From Bacteroidota bacterium (GTDB taxonomy: Bacteria > Bacteroidota > Bacteroidia > Cytophagales > Cyclobacteriaceae): a stretch of 64,000 bases of DNA. The translations under genes were made by a program, and so were the position numbers. The notes under the pieces were generated by a model. It ran no database searches. It was given only the letters and a program-made list of their open reading frames with translations, and was not told where the DNA came from. Shown here piece by piece: positions 1 to 9,533 of the stretch. Each line of letters starts with the position of its first letter. Within the stretch, counting starts at the first letter, position 1. Location: the NCBI GenBank assembly GCA_022567155.1, contig JADFHN010000004.1:32287-96286 (forward strand), given 5' to 3'.

Positions 1-820
1 CGGTATGGCCATTTCCTGTACCTACGTTGAATACCAGATTTAAGGAATCATTTTTTTCATTTTCCAGATAATCCAGTGCTTTTACATGCGCCTTTGCCAG
101 GTCAACCACATGAATATAATCTCGCACACACGTTCCGTCGGGGGTATTATAATCATCTCCGAAGATAATAAGTTCTTCGCGGATTCCGGCCACGGTTTGA
201 GTAAGAAACGGGATAAGGTTATTGGGGGTTCCAATCGGCAATTCACCAATTTGTGAGGTAGGATGTGCTCCGACAGGATTAAAGTATCGTAGCGAAATGG
301 CTTTTATTTTCCCGGATGCAACAACGGTATCTTCAATGATTTCTTCGCAGATTTGCTTGGTATTGCCATATGGCGATTCGGCTTTTTTTACCGGCGATGA
401 TTCTGTAACCGGTAAATCATCGGGCTGTCCATAAACCGTGCAGGAAGAGGAAAAAACAAGGTTTTTTATATTGAAGTTCAGCATGGCGCTTAAAAGCACC
501 AGCAGCGAACTGATATTGTTTTTATAGTATTGAACCGGCTTTTCTATTGATTCTCCAACCGCTTTGTAGGCTGCAAAATGCATGCATCCGGAAATTTCCG
601 GCTCCGATTCAAATACATGATTTACGAAATGTTCATCGTTGCAGTCGCCTGTATATAGCGAGATGGTTTCTCCAGTTATTACTTCGATTCCTTTAAGAAC
701 GCTCTTTTCTGAATTTGAAAAGTTGTCAATGATCACAGGTTTGTAATCTGCCCGAAATAATTCAACTACGGTATGAGATCCGATATAGCCGGCGCCGCCT
801 GTCACTAAAATTGATGGCAT
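1..820 (-). CDS. galE: UDP-glucose 4-epimerase, C-terminus cut by window edge
   Basis: Interconverts UDP-glucose and UDP-galactose in the cytoplasm (Leloir pathway, sugar supply for surface glycans). The visible 273 residues begin MPSILVTGGAGYIGSH, the NAD-binding Rossmann motif of extended short-chain dehydrogenases. The catalytic triad region is present: SSSC around residues 124-127 and YGNTK with Tyr151 and Lys155. A full-length protein is about 340 aa, so roughly 65 C-terminal residues lie beyond position 1. The ATG at 820-818 comes 2 bases after the uxs stop codon, so it is very probably the last or a late gene of a ugd-uxs-galE operon. No internal stop was found in the visible part. Confidence 0.93.
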   Translation of the reverse strand, partial: MPSILVTGGAGYIGSHTVVELFRADYKPVIIDNFSNSEKSVLKGIEVITGETISLYTGDCNDEHFVNHVFESEPEISGCMHFAAYKAVGESIEKPVQYYKNNISSLLVLLSAMLNFNIKNLVFSSSCTVYGQPDDLPVTESSPVKKAESPYGNTKQICEEIIEDTVVASGKIKAISLRYFNPVGAHPTSQIGELPIGTPNNLIPFLTQTVAGIREELIIFGDDYNTPDGTCVRDYIHVVDLAKAHVKALDYLENEKNDSLNLVFNVGTGNGHT

Positions 821-822
821 TG

Positions 823-1812
823 TTATCTGATATAGTCTTTAAATGTGTGGTGCTCTGTTTTATGAAGTTCTTCCTCCGGTAAGGATTTAAAATACGAATA
901 TGTAATCTCAAGCCCTTCTTTCCTCGATACCCTTGGCTCCCATCCCAGAATTTCTTTTGCTTTTGTAATATCAGGTTTGCGTTGCGAAGGATCATCTTCA
1001 GGGATGGGCCTATAAACCACTTTTTGTTTGGTACCCGTAAGTCTGATGATCTCTTCAGCAAATTCCTTAATCGTGATTTCATCCGGATTGCCTATGTTTA
1101 CCGGATAGGTATAATCACTGAACAATAACTTTACAATGCCCTCAATCAGATCGTCAATGTAACAGAAAGATCTTGTCTGGCTTCCGTCACCGAAAATAGT
1201 CAGGTCTTCGCCCCGCAGGGCTTGTCCGATAAATGCCGGAAGAACCCGGCCGTCGTTCAGTCGCATTTTGGGCCCGTAGGTATTGAATATTCGTACAATA
1301 CGGGTATCAATGCCATGAAAGGTATGGTAGGCCATGGTAATAGCTTCCTGAAACCGTTTGGCTTCATCATAAACACCCCTCGGTCCGATGGGATTTACAT
1401 TCCCATAGTAGTCTTCGGTCTGGGGGTGAACCTTTGGATCGCCATATACTTCAGATGTGCTCGCTACCAGTATGCGGGCTTTCTTTGACCTGGCCAGTCC
1501 CAGCAGGTTGTGGGTACCCAGCGAACCCACTTTTAATGTTTGAATTGGAATTTTCAGGTAATCGATCGGGCTGGCTGGGGAGGCAAAATGCAGAATATAA
1601 TCCAGGTGGCCTGGCACATACACGAAACTGGAGACATCATGATGAAAAAATTCAAAATTTTTTTCTTTGAAAAGATACTCGATGTTTTTCAAATCACCTG
1701 TTATCAGGTTATCCATACCAATAACCTGATAGCCTTCAGCCATAAATCGGTCGCAAAGATGTGATCCGATAAACCCGGCCGCTCCGGTAATAAGAATTTT
1801 TTTATTCTTCAT
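823..1812 (-). CDS. UDP-glucuronate decarboxylase (UDP-xylose synthase)
   Basis: Decarboxylates UDP-glucuronate to UDP-xylose, using the product of the upstream ugd. The 329-aa protein starts [18 protein letters not shown] (NAD-binding motif) and carries the UXS-type signature [11 protein letters not shown] followed by a conserved stretch ending LKVGSLGT, then STSEVYGDP and the catalytic YDEAKR. I chose the ATG at 1812; the reading frame extends 13 codons further upstream, but those residues precede the Rossmann strand and overlap ugd more deeply. The chosen start overlaps the end of ugd by 11 bases, suggesting translational coupling. The function assignment against other SDR sugar enzymes rests on the ASPASP signature and the ugd neighbour. 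Confidence 0.9.
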   Translation of the reverse strand: MKNKKILITGAAGFIGSHLCDRFMAEGYQVIGMDNLITGDLKNIEYLFKEKNFEFFHHDVSSFVYVPGHLDYILHFASPASPIDYLKIPIQTLKVGSLGTHNLLGLARSKKARILVASTSEVYGDPKVHPQTEDYYGNVNPIGPRGVYDEAKRFQEAITMAYHTFHGIDTRIVRIFNTYGPKMRLNDGRVLPAFIGQALRGEDLTIFGDGSQTRSFCYIDDLIEGIVKLLFSDYTYPVNIGNPDEITIKEFAEEIIRLTGTKQKVVYRPIPEDDPSQRKPDITKAKEILGWEPRVSRKEGLEITYSYFKSLPEEELHKTEHHTFKDYIR

Positions 1813-3118
1813 AAATATACGCTCTTCCGATGCTAAAATACGCGAAACCATGCTTTTTCATTGTATCTGTTTCATACAGGTTTCTTCCGTCAAATACAAC
1901 TTTATGGTTCATCAGGTTAGCCATTTTATCAAATTCAGGCGACCTGAAAACCGGCCATTCGGTCACGATAAGCAGGGCGTCGGCATTTTCCAACGCTTCA
2001 TATTCATCCTTACATAAAACAATTTTATCGCCAAATATCTTCTTTACATGCTCCATCGCCTCAGGATCATACGCTCGAATAGAAGCCCCGGCTTCAAGCA
2101 GCATGCGTATGTTATCCAAAGAAGGCGCCTCCCTGATGTCATCTGTAGAGGGTTTAAATGCCAGGCCCCACAGTGCAATGATTTTTCCCTCTAAACTGTT
2201 GTTGAAATAATCGTTCATCAGGGGGATCAGCTTTGTTTTCTGGCTGGAGTTTACCTTCATAACGGCATTCAGGATCTTAAAGTCATAATCTACTTCATCT
2301 GAGGAATTTGCCAATGCACGTACATCTTTCGGGAAACAGCTACCTCCATAACCAATTCCTGCGAATAAGAATCTTTTGCCAATACGGTTATCTGTTCCTA
2401 TACCTTTTCTAACAGCATCGACGTTGGCGCCCAGTTTCTCACATAAATTGGCAATTTCATTCATGAAAGTGATTTTAGTGGCAAGAAATGCATTAGCCGC
2501 ATATTTTGTTAATTCTGCCGATCTTTCATCCATAAATAAAATCGGATTTCCCTGCCTTACAAGCGGCGTAAATAACTCACTCATTATTTTCTGTGCTTTT
2601 TCAGACGTTGTCCCTACTACAACCCGGTCAGGTTTCATAAAATCCTCAACGGCAACGCCTTCACGCAAAAACTCAGGATTTGAAACTACATCAAATTCCA
2701 CGTTTGAACCGGCTGCAATTCTGTCACGTACTTTCTCGCATGTTCCTACCGGAACGGTACTTTTATCTACAATCACTGTATAATCCTTCAACAATGGGCC
2801 GAGTTGTTCAGCAACGCGGAGAATAAACTTAAGGTCCGCTGATCCGTTTTCTTCAGGGGGAGTAGGCAGCGCTAAAAATATGATCTCAGCCCCGCTAACC
2901 CCTTCTTCAAGACTTGTAGTGAAGGATAATCTTCCTTGACGTACGTTACGTTCAAATAAGATTTCAAGTCCTGGTTCATAGATCGGGATATTGCCGTTTT
3001 GCAGATTTTCAACTTTTTTCTCATCGATATCAACGCATCTTACATGATTGCCTGTTTCCGCCAGGCATGTACCGGTTACCAGTCCTACATAACCTGTTCC
3101 AACAACTGTTATATACAT
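1802..3118 (-). CDS. UDP-glucose 6-dehydrogenase
   Basis: Oxidises UDP-glucose to UDP-glucuronate with two NAD+, giving the substrate for the adjacent decarboxylase. The 438-aa length is normal. The N-terminus [16 protein letters not shown] is the NAD-binding motif; ALPTPP is the typical loop; YGGSCFPKD contains the catalytic cysteine; the C-terminal UDP-binding domain has [16 protein letters not shown]. It is first in the ugd-uxs-galE operon. Upstream on the minus strand the sequence TAAATTTG (3161-3154) resembles a Bacteroidota -7 box, without an obvious -33 element at the right distance. Confidence 0.95.
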   Translation of the reverse strand: MYITVVGTGYVGLVTGTCLAETGNHVRCVDIDEKKVENLQNGNIPIYEPGLEILFERNVRQGRLSFTTSLEEGVSGAEIIFLALPTPPEENGSADLKFILRVAEQLGPLLKDYTVIVDKSTVPVGTCEKVRDRIAAGSNVEFDVVSNPEFLREGVAVEDFMKPDRVVVGTTSEKAQKIMSELFTPLVRQGNPILFMDERSAELTKYAANAFLATKITFMNEIANLCEKLGANVDAVRKGIGTDNRIGKRFLFAGIGYGGSCFPKDVRALANSSDEVDYDFKILNAVMKVNSSQKTKLIPLMNDYFNNSLEGKIIALWGLAFKPSTDDIREAPSLDNIRMLLEAGASIRAYDPEAMEHVKKIFGDKIVLCKDEYEALENADALLIVTEWPVFRSPEFDKMANLMNHKVVFDGRNLYETDTMKKHGFAYFSIGRAYIYEE

Positions 3119-3300
3119 TTTAAATTAATTCGCCGGTTATTCTAAAAACATCGCAAATTTATTCTGAAAACTTTGTATTCCCACCTTTTCAATGAAATGT
3201 TAAATCCGGTCAATTGCACCGGACGGGTTGGTATAAGGTCAGGTATTCCTTAATTTAGCGAATAATCTACATCTAAATGTCTTAAATAGCTGGAAATAAG

Positions 3301-4449
3301 GTGAGTAAAGAAGCTACAGTAGTAAATGAAAATAACGCAATGATCAGGGATATGATCCGTGATTTTGCCGAAAAGGAAATACGGCCGCATATGAGAGTGT
3401 GGGATGAGACCCAGGAATTTCCGGTTCCACTGTTCCGAAAGATGGGTGCGTTGGGGCTGATGGGAGTTTTGGTACCGCATGAATATGACGGTTCCGGTTT
3501 CGGATATCAGGAATACGTTACTGTAATTTCAGAGATTGCCAGGGTGGATGGCTCAATCGGTTTGTCAGTAGCAGCGCATAATTCACTTTGCACCGGGCAT
3601 CTACTTCAATTTGGAAATGAAGCTCAAAAGAAGAAATGGCTTCCAAAGTTAGCATCGGGCGAATGGATCGGGGCATGGGGGCTCACTGAGCCCAATACTG
3701 GTTCGGATGCTGCCAGAATGAATACTGTGGCAGTGAAGGATGGCGATTATTATGTGATCAACGGTTCCAAGAACTTTATCACACATGGAAAATCCGGAGA
3801 TATTTTTGTTGTAATTGTTAGAACCGGAGAAAAGGGAGATTCAAGGGGGATGACTGCATTTAGTATTGTAAAAGGCACGCCTGGTTTTTCATCAGGGCGA
3901 AAGGAAGATAAACTTGGAATGCGGGCTTCTGAAACTACCGAGTTAATATTTGAAGATTGCCGGGTGCATAAGGACAATATGATCGGAGCAGAAGGAGAGG
4001 GGTTTATCCAGTCTCTTAAAGTACTGGATGGTGGCCGCATTTCTATTGCGGCGCTTGCACTGGGAATTGCCAGGGGCGCCCTGGAGGCATCCATAATATA
4101 CGCCGGCCAAAGACATCAGTTTGGGAAACCTATAGCCAGTTTTCAGGGTATCTCATTTAAGCTTGCTGATATGGCAACTAAAATCGAAGCTGCTGAACTT
4201 CTTACCCGCAGGGCTGCCGAGCTCAAGGATAATCATCAGCCTGTTACAAAAGAGTCGGCTATGGCAAAATACTATGCCTCCGAAATTGCCGTTGAGGTTT
4301 CTACTGAAGCCGTTCAGATTTTCGGAGGCTATGGATATACCAAAGACTATCCTGTTGAAAAGTATTACCGTGATTCCAAGTTGTGCACGATAGGTGAAGG
4401 CACGACTGAAATTCAAAAAATAGTAATATCCAGGTCTATTCTGGCCTGA
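3301..4449 (+). CDS. acyl-CoA dehydrogenase (first of two in window)
   Basis: FAD-dependent alpha,beta-dehydrogenation of an acyl-CoA thioester (short-chain or branched-chain type; substrate not predictable). The 382-aa protein has the flavin/substrate signature WGLTEPNTGSDAA, the FGKPIASFQ segment, the GGYGYTKDYPVEK motif and the catalytic glutamate in GEGTTEIQ (Glu366). Translation probably starts at GTG 3301: the frame is closed by a TAA at 3283 and no ATG precedes the conserved helix MIRDMIRDFAEKE except one at codon 13. It stands alone, with no ETF or thiolase gene beside it; it shares family but not tight similarity with the dehydrogenase at 17972-19111. Confidence 0.9.
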   Translation: MSKEATVVNENNAMIRDMIRDFAEKEIRPHMRVWDETQEFPVPLFRKMGALGLMGVLVPHEYDGSGFGYQEYVTVISEIARVDGSIGLSVAAHNSLCTGHLLQFGNEAQKKKWLPKLASGEWIGAWGLTEPNTGSDAARMNTVAVKDGDYYVINGSKNFITHGKSGDIFVVIVRTGEKGDSRGMTAFSIVKGTPGFSSGRKEDKLGMRASETTELIFEDCRVHKDNMIGAEGEGFIQSLKVLDGGRISIAALALGIARGALEASIIYAGQRHQFGKPIASFQGISFKLADMATKIEAAELLTRRAAELKDNHQPVTKESAMAKYYASEIAVEVSTEAVQIFGGYGYTKDYPVEKYYRDSKLCTIGEGTTEIQKIVISRSILA

Positions 4450-4494
4450 TTTGAAACGAAGAGTAGGGGTATTGTAAATTTCATTACGATTAGG

Positions 4495-4525
4495 TTGATG
4501 ATAATTTATTAATAAGCTAACTTTG
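4495..4525 (+). promoter_or_regulatory. Bacteroidota-type promoter for rpsU
   Basis: TTG at 4495-4497, then exactly 20 bases, then TAACTTTG at 4518-4525. This fits the known -33 TTG / -7 TAnnTTTG consensus of the primary sigma factor in Bacteroidota. It lies 24 bases before the rpsU ATG and would drive rpsU and probably xerC and raiA. Confidence 0.75.
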
Positions 4526-4549
4526 CACTCCTGAAAATAAAATTTAAGT

Positions 4550-4744
4550 ATGATTGTCATAAACGTAAAAGAAAACGAATCAATAGACAGAGCTTTAAAA
4601 AGGTTTAAGAAAAAATTTGAGCGTACCGGGGTGCTAAAGGAGCTCAGAGCCCGTACTTTTTACGAAAAACCCTCAATAAAAAACCGGATTATGAAGCTTA
4701 AAGCTGCATACAGGCAAAAGATGTATGCAAATGAGAATTATTAG
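4550..4744 (+). CDS. rpsU: 30S ribosomal protein S21
   Basis: Small-subunit ribosomal protein located near the anti-Shine-Dalgarno end of 16S rRNA. The 64-aa basic protein contains the typical segment [20 protein letters not shown] and an arginine/lysine-rich tail ([14 protein letters not shown]). Length is normal for Bacteroidota. It is followed after 70 bases by xerC and then raiA, an order commonly seen in this phylum. Confidence 0.95.
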   Translation: MIVINVKENESIDRALKRFKKKFERTGVLKELRARTFYEKPSIKNRIMKLKAAYRQKMYANENY

Positions 4745-4814
4745 CAGCCGGTTCTTTTTCTCCCAAAAATTCATTAAGTTCGTACTACAATACTTTTTTG
4801 TAATACGGGCTTAA

Positions 4815-5705
4815 ATGTTAGCTTCTTTCATAAAATATCTTCAGTATGAGCGACGGTATAGTTCTCATACTGTCGATTCCTATCAAAATGATCTCACGCA
4901 GTTTAGCGCATTTCTGACACAGACAAAGCCGGAGGGTGAGATTGAATTAAAAGATGCTGAGCATAATGAGATAAGAAGCTGGATAATATCACTGATGGAG
5001 GATGGACTGGACCCTCGTTCGGTGAACCGGAAAATGGCGGCGCTTCGTACCTATTTCAAATTCCTGTTAAAGCGAGATGTAATTACGAAAGACCCCACTG
5101 CGAGGCTGTCAGCTCTGAAGACTTCAAAGAAACTGCCATCCTTTGTTAAGGAAACGGAGCTTATTGGTCTGCTCAATCAGTTTGAGTCGGATGATGCGTT
5201 TACCGGGAAGCGTAACAAGCTCGTTTTGGAGCTTTTGTACGGTACAGGTATCAGGCTCACGGAGCTTATCCACCTTAAAAAGTCAGATATCAATCTGAAG
5301 GAAGGATTAATTAAGGTACTGGGAAAACGCAACAAGGAGCGAATTATTCCACTGCCGGCAGAACTAATATCGGTAATTGATGATTATACTATAAGCAGGG
5401 AAAAAGCGTTAGGAGAATATACGGGAGACGATTTTCTGGTGGTTACTGACAAAGGACGTAAAACATATCCGATGTACATTTACAGAATAGTAAACAGGTT
5501 TCTGGCTTTATTCACAACAACGGATAAAAAGAGCCCCCATGTATTGCGACATACTTTTGCAACCCATTTATTGAACAAGGGTGCTGATCTGAATGCTATA
5601 AAAGATTTGCTGGGTCACTCCAGCCTTGCATCAACCCAGGTATATACACATAATACCATCGAAAAGCTGAAAGCAGTATTTGATCAGGCACACCCGAAAG
5701 CATAA
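4815..5705 (+). CDS. xerC: tyrosine recombinase XerC/XerD
   Basis: Site-specific recombinase that resolves chromosome dimers at dif. The 296-aa protein has the N-terminal SAM-like core-binding domain (about 1-85) and a complete catalytic set: Arg147 in GTGIRLTEL, Lys171 in LGKRNKER, His242 and Arg245 in HVLRHTFATHLL, His268 in LLGHSSLAST and the nucleophile Tyr277 in QVYTH. Length matches XerC/XerD, not phage integrases. The rpsU-xerC-raiA context marks it as the housekeeping enzyme. No dif-like 28-bp site was recognised in the window. Confidence 0.92.
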   Translation: MLASFIKYLQYERRYSSHTVDSYQNDLTQFSAFLTQTKPEGEIELKDAEHNEIRSWIISLMEDGLDPRSVNRKMAALRTYFKFLLKRDVITKDPTARLSALKTSKKLPSFVKETELIGLLNQFESDDAFTGKRNKLVLELLYGTGIRLTELIHLKKSDINLKEGLIKVLGKRNKERIIPLPAELISVIDDYTISREKALGEYTGDDFLVVTDKGRKTYPMYIYRIVNRFLALFTTTDKKSPHVLRHTFATHLLNKGADLNAIKDLLGHSSLASTQVYTHNTIEKLKAVFDQAHPKA

Positions 5706-5740
5706 CTAAATATATTGTTTAACTTAAATTGTTAGGACGT

Positions 5741-6037
5741 ATGAAATTACAAGTGCATTCACTGAAGTTTGATGCCGGCAAAAAATTGTTAGGCTTTATT
5801 GAGAAGAAAGTAAACAAACTGGACATGTATTACGACCGCGTTGTAGATGGAGAGGTGTACCTGAAAATCAATAATAAAGGAACGGAGAATAAAACCGTTG
5901 AGATTAAGCTTAACATTCCAGGTTCTCAGTTATTTGCAAAGGAACGGTCAAACTCATTTGAAGAAGCGATCGACATGGCAGTGGATGCCCTCAGAAGGCA
6001 ACTTACAAAACGAAAGGAAAAGCTGAAAGTTCATTAA
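5741..6037 (+). CDS. raiA: ribosome hibernation-promoting factor, short form
   Basis: Binds the 30S decoding centre and silences ribosomes in stationary phase. The 98-aa protein starting MKLQVHSLKF shows the beta-alpha-beta-beta-beta-alpha pattern of the S30AE domain, with the conserved KFDAGKKLLGFIEKK helix and the FEEAIDMAVDALRRQL C-terminal helix. It lacks the long C-terminal dimerisation domain. The frame can be extended to a TTG at 5729, but the ATG at 5741 directly precedes the domain and follows a GGA-rich stretch. Often in this phylum it is followed by a tRNA cluster and tuf; here a convergent unknown gene follows instead. Confidence 0.9.
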   Translation: MKLQVHSLKFDAGKKLLGFIEKKVNKLDMYYDRVVDGEVYLKINNKGTENKTVEIKLNIPGSQLFAKERSNSFEEAIDMAVDALRRQLTKRKEKLKVH

Positions 6038-6125
6038 CATACACGCAGTTTCACGAAGTAGCGGTAATACGAAAAATGTTCTTAAATTCTCTGAGAGCAT
6101 TTTTTATACCTGTATTATAAAAAAT

Positions 6126-6875
6126 TTAAGCCGTTTTAGCCCGGAGCCGGTGTGTGACCACAATTTTACGTTCTTTATGACCACAGTAAGAGCAGGAAAG
6201 AAATTCTTCAAGTTCCCCTTCTTCATCCACTGTTGGCGATCTAAGAATTTGCTCTTCAATAACACGTAAAGTTCGGTAACCGCAGGAAGGGCATTCCACA
6301 GCAAGTGATGATCCGTCATACTTTTCAATTTTTGTATAGCCGGTTTCTTCATCCAGCCAAACATCATAGTCAATTGCGGCGCGCGCCTCGTCTTCGATCA
6401 TTTCATCGGTCATGTACTGGTCTTCCTCATCTTCGCTTACCAATTTCAATTTGTTACCGTTGCTGGGGTTGATCCTTGGCTGGTGACGTAGTCTATTCAA
6501 CCGTTTATTTACCGTAAACGGATAATAAACCTTGATAAGACTATTGAATATCAATCCAAAAATGGTGGCAAAACTTGCCGTGATGAAAAGCCGTACAATG
6601 AAATGCATAACTTCCTCCTGTACATAGGTGTTGGCCACGGTGTTCAGATACAAGCCACCTGCTACTGTAAGGCTTAGCATGGCATACCAGAACATATTGA
6701 TTTCATTACTGTTGATGAAATCATGTTTTGCTTTAGGGTCACGTTTAAACAACAATCTAACCAGATAGAATGATGTTATAAGGGCAGCAATTCCTACAAA
6801 AACAAACGTGATATTATGTATCCACCCGTTCCATGTTTCTAAGAAACTAACATATTTAGGGTCTAATTCTTCCAT
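6126..6875 (-). CDS. unknown membrane protein with C-terminal zinc ribbon
   Basis: I do not recognise this 249-aa protein. Three hydrophobic segments (about residues 21-43, 61-80 and 93-117) are followed by a basic stretch RLNRLRHQPR, an acidic linker (SEDEEDQYMTDEMIEDEAR) and a C-terminal domain with two CxxC pairs: CPSC (Cys195/198) and CSYC (Cys228/231), spaced like a zinc ribbon. The tail after the second pair is basic. The ribbon is probably cytoplasmic. It is convergent with raiA and transcribed alone; no partner is evident. It could be a membrane-anchored sensor or a maintenance protein, but the sequence does not say. Confidence 0.8.
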   Translation of the reverse strand: MEELDPKYVSFLETWNGWIHNITFVFVGIAALITSFYLVRLLFKRDPKAKHDFINSNEINMFWYAMLSLTVAGGLYLNTVANTYVQEEVMHFIVRLFITASFATIFGLIFNSLIKVYYPFTVNKRLNRLRHQPRINPSNGNKLKLVSEDEEDQYMTDEMIEDEARAAIDYDVWLDEETGYTKIEKYDGSSLAVECPSCGYRTLRVIEEQILRSPTVDEEGELEEFLSCSYCGHKERKIVVTHRLRAKTA

Positions 6876-7053
6876 TGCGATAAATTAAAAATTTAATTAT
6901 GAACTAATTCAGCTTTAAATTAATATAAATATTCTTTATGAATCAAAAAATCGCTCAATAATTCAATTTTCATATTACTAAAAATAATTTTAAACCCATT
7001 ACATACAGGCTTTATTTTTCTTAAAATCAATGAATAGCAAGATTTTCATGCAA

Positions 7054-7812
7054 TTACAGATTTTCATAGCTAATAATGAAACAATCGGGATATCTTTTTA
7101 TAAGCTTTTTCATTATTTGTTCTGCCTTTTGTCTGCTTTTCTCCTTGCCCACGATTATTTTGTAAAATTTCTCTTTATCGATGATGCTGACCCTTACGGT
7201 AACTTTTTTCCGGTACGAAGTCTTCAGGTTCTCGGCTAACCTCACAATGTTTACTATTTCCCTGTAACTTCCGATCTGCACCCCGAAGCCTTTTGGATTT
7301 ATACGCTGAATATTAAAATCATAGTATTCTTTTTCACTTACAATATCGCCGGTAGGAACTCCCGGGCTTGTACGGTACTGGTTACCCTTGCCGTCACCAG
7401 GGTTCAGTATCGCAATCCTTACTTCTGCCAGACCCTGGTTGATGAAGCCCAATTGCTCGGCTGCCGACTTTGATAAATCAATGATCCGGTTGGCAACATA
7501 TGGCCCACGATCATTGATTTTCACTTCCACTGTCTTTTGGTTGCTCAGGTTTGTAACCTTTACTATGGTGCCGAACGGCAGTGTTTTATGGGCTGCAGTT
7601 AGTTTGGAATGCTTATATTTTTCTCCGCTTGCTGTAGGTCTGCTTTCAAATTTATCGGCATAAAATGAAGCAGTACCTTCCTGGGTATAAAACTGTGCCA
7701 GTGTAATGATGGTGGTGAAAGAGGCCAAAAAAGAAATAAATATGGCTTTTTTTAGAGTTCTGGATCCGTTCAAATTACAAGTTTTATTTATCTGAAGAAA
7801 GTGCTTCAACAT
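7054..7812 (-). CDS. RlpA-family septal ring protein with SPOR domain
   Basis: Likely a secreted cell-wall protein that binds denuded peptidoglycan; in some Gram-negative bacteria RlpA is a lytic transglycosylase. The 252-aa sequence has a hydrophobic segment KKAIFISFLASFTTIITLAQ (about 22-41) compatible with a signal peptide, then a double-psi beta-barrel domain (about 44-135) with ASFYADKFESRPTASGE, LPFGTIVKVTNL and the conserved INDRGPY acid, and a C-terminal SPOR-like region (about 165-250, GFGVQIGSYRE). The N-terminal 20 residues before the hydrophobic core are unusually long and polar, but no better in-frame start was found. Confidence 0.87.
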   Translation of the reverse strand: MLKHFLQINKTCNLNGSRTLKKAIFISFLASFTTIITLAQFYTQEGTASFYADKFESRPTASGEKYKHSKLTAAHKTLPFGTIVKVTNLSNQKTVEVKINDRGPYVANRIIDLSKSAAEQLGFINQGLAEVRIAILNPGDGKGNQYRTSPGVPTGDIVSEKEYYDFNIQRINPKGFGVQIGSYREIVNIVRLAENLKTSYRKKVTVRVSIIDKEKFYKIIVGKEKSRQKAEQIMKKLIKRYPDCFIISYENL

Positions 7813-8004
7813 ATCTTGTCAAAAGATATATTACTATTAAAATCTGCCAAACCATGTTAAAACTACGACAAATCATTTGTATTAACGATTTTTGTTTAAT
7901 TTTTTTTTGCATGATGCATATTGGGATGCTGGCGCAAACCGGACCGATATTCAATAATTTAAAAAATTACGAATTAATTGATTTTATAAATCAGTATATC
8001 TGCG

Positions 8005-8012
8005 TACTTTTG
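8005..8012 (+). promoter_or_regulatory. -7 box before guaB
   Basis: TACTTTTG matches the TAnnTTTG -7 consensus and lies 33 bases before the guaB ATG. No TTG occurs at the preferred 19-21 base distance, so only half of the promoter is supported. Confidence 0.45.
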
Positions 8013-8045
8013 GCCGGCAAATAATTACACTAACTATTATTTGCT

Positions 8046-9512
8046 ATGTCGTCAGACAATACCACTCTTTATGAAGCGCTTACCTACGATGACGTGCTTC
8101 TCCTGCCGGGTTTATCTACCGTACTTCCAAGAGATACCGATGTTTCTACAAGGCTAACCAGAGATATAAAACTGAACATTCCGATTGTATCTGCGGCCAT
8201 GGATACTGTTACGGAAGCAGATCTGGCTATTTCCATGGCCTTGGAAGGGGGCATAGGGTTTATTCATAAAAACATGACTGCCGAAAAACAGGCAAAACAG
8301 GTACGGCAGGTAAAACGAAGCCAGAGTGGCATGATTCTCGACCCCATTACGCTGAATGTAAATGCCAAAGTAGGCGATGCCAACGAAATTATGGGTGAAT
8401 TCAAGATCGGAGGAATACCCATAATAAATGAAGGGGGCAATCTGATAGGAATTTTGACCAATCGTGACCTGCGTTTCATCAACGACATGAACTTGCCGGT
8501 AAAAGAGGTGATGACACACGAAAACCTGGTTACGGCGAATGAAGGATGTACCCTGGACGAAGCGGAAGGTATTTTACAGCAGTACAAAATCGAAAAACTG
8601 CCTATTACCGATGATTCAGGTAAACTTATTGGCCTGATCACCTACAAAGACATTTTAAAGAACAAAGACCGGCCATTTGCCTGTAAGGATGAATATGGAA
8701 GGCTTCGGGTGGGCGCTGCTGTTGGCGTAACGCATGATATACTTCAGCGGATTGAGGTTTTAATCCAAGCCGGTGTGGATGTGGTAAGCATCGATACGGC
8801 GCACGGACACAGCAAAGACGTGATCGATATTGCTGCGGATGTTAAAAAGACGTATCCCGATTTAAACCTGATTTTAGGAAACATTGCTACGGCTGAGGCA
8901 GCAATGGCACTTGCCGATATTGGTGCCGATGCGGTGAAAGTGGGTGTGGGCCCGGGTAGTATCTGTACTACACGGGTTATTGCGGGCGTGGGCGTTCCCC
9001 AGCTTTCTGCAGTAATAGATGCAGCCAAAGCGCTTGAAGGTACGGATATACCTGTGATTGCTGACGGAGGTGTTCGTTTTTCAGGCGATCTGGTAAAAGC
9101 CCTGGCCGGTGGTGCAGACAGCATCATGATCGGATCACTATTTGCCGGTACCGAAGAGGCGCCGGGCGAAGTAATTATTTATGAAGGCCGCAAGTTTAAA
9201 ACATACAGAGGCATGGGTTCGCTCGAAGCCATGGAAGATGGCTCCAAGGACCGGTATTTTCAGGATGCCGAAGAAGATATCAAAAAACTGGTGCCCGAAG
9301 GGATAGTAGGCCGCGTACCTTACAAAGGGATGGTTTCAGAGGTCCTGATACAGTTGGTGGGCGGCCTGAAAGCCGGGATGGGATATTGCGGAGCTGCAAC
9401 AGTCAGCGAACTGAAAAAGGCCAGATTTATAAAAGTTACACCTGCCGGTGTGCGCGAAAGCCACCCGCATGATATTCAGATCACGCGCGAAGCACCTAAC
9501 TATAGCCCGTAA
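8046..9512 (+). CDS. guaB: inosine-5'-monophosphate dehydrogenase
   Basis: Converts IMP to XMP with NAD+, the committed step of GMP synthesis. The 488-aa length is standard. The N-terminus has YDDVLLLPG; a CBS pair occupies about residues 96-210; the catalytic loop [10 protein letters not shown] has the nucleophile Cys307; [11 protein letters not shown] binds the phosphate; and the flap carries GRVPYKG. It stands alone, divergent from rlpA and convergent with the broken transporter gene downstream. Confidence 0.97.
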   Translation: MSSDNTTLYEALTYDDVLLLPGLSTVLPRDTDVSTRLTRDIKLNIPIVSAAMDTVTEADLAISMALEGGIGFIHKNMTAEKQAKQVRQVKRSQSGMILDPITLNVNAKVGDANEIMGEFKIGGIPIINEGGNLIGILTNRDLRFINDMNLPVKEVMTHENLVTANEGCTLDEAEGILQQYKIEKLPITDDSGKLIGLITYKDILKNKDRPFACKDEYGRLRVGAAVGVTHDILQRIEVLIQAGVDVVSIDTAHGHSKDVIDIAADVKKTYPDLNLILGNIATAEAAMALADIGADAVKVGVGPGSICTTRVIAGVGVPQLSAVIDAAKALEGTDIPVIADGGVRFSGDLVKALAGGADSIMIGSLFAGTEEAPGEVIIYEGRKFKTYRGMGSLEAMEDGSKDRYFQDAEEDIKKLVPEGIVGRVPYKGMVSEVLIQLVGGLKAGMGYCGAATVSELKKARFIKVTPAGVRESHPHDIQITREAPNYSP

Positions 9513-9533
9513 ATACAAATCGGAAAAACAAGG

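Noticed and set aside
4815..5705. Integron or phage integrase
   Set aside because: Length, the full Xer residue set and the rpsU-raiA context all indicate the housekeeping recombinase; no attachment sites or cassettes are present.
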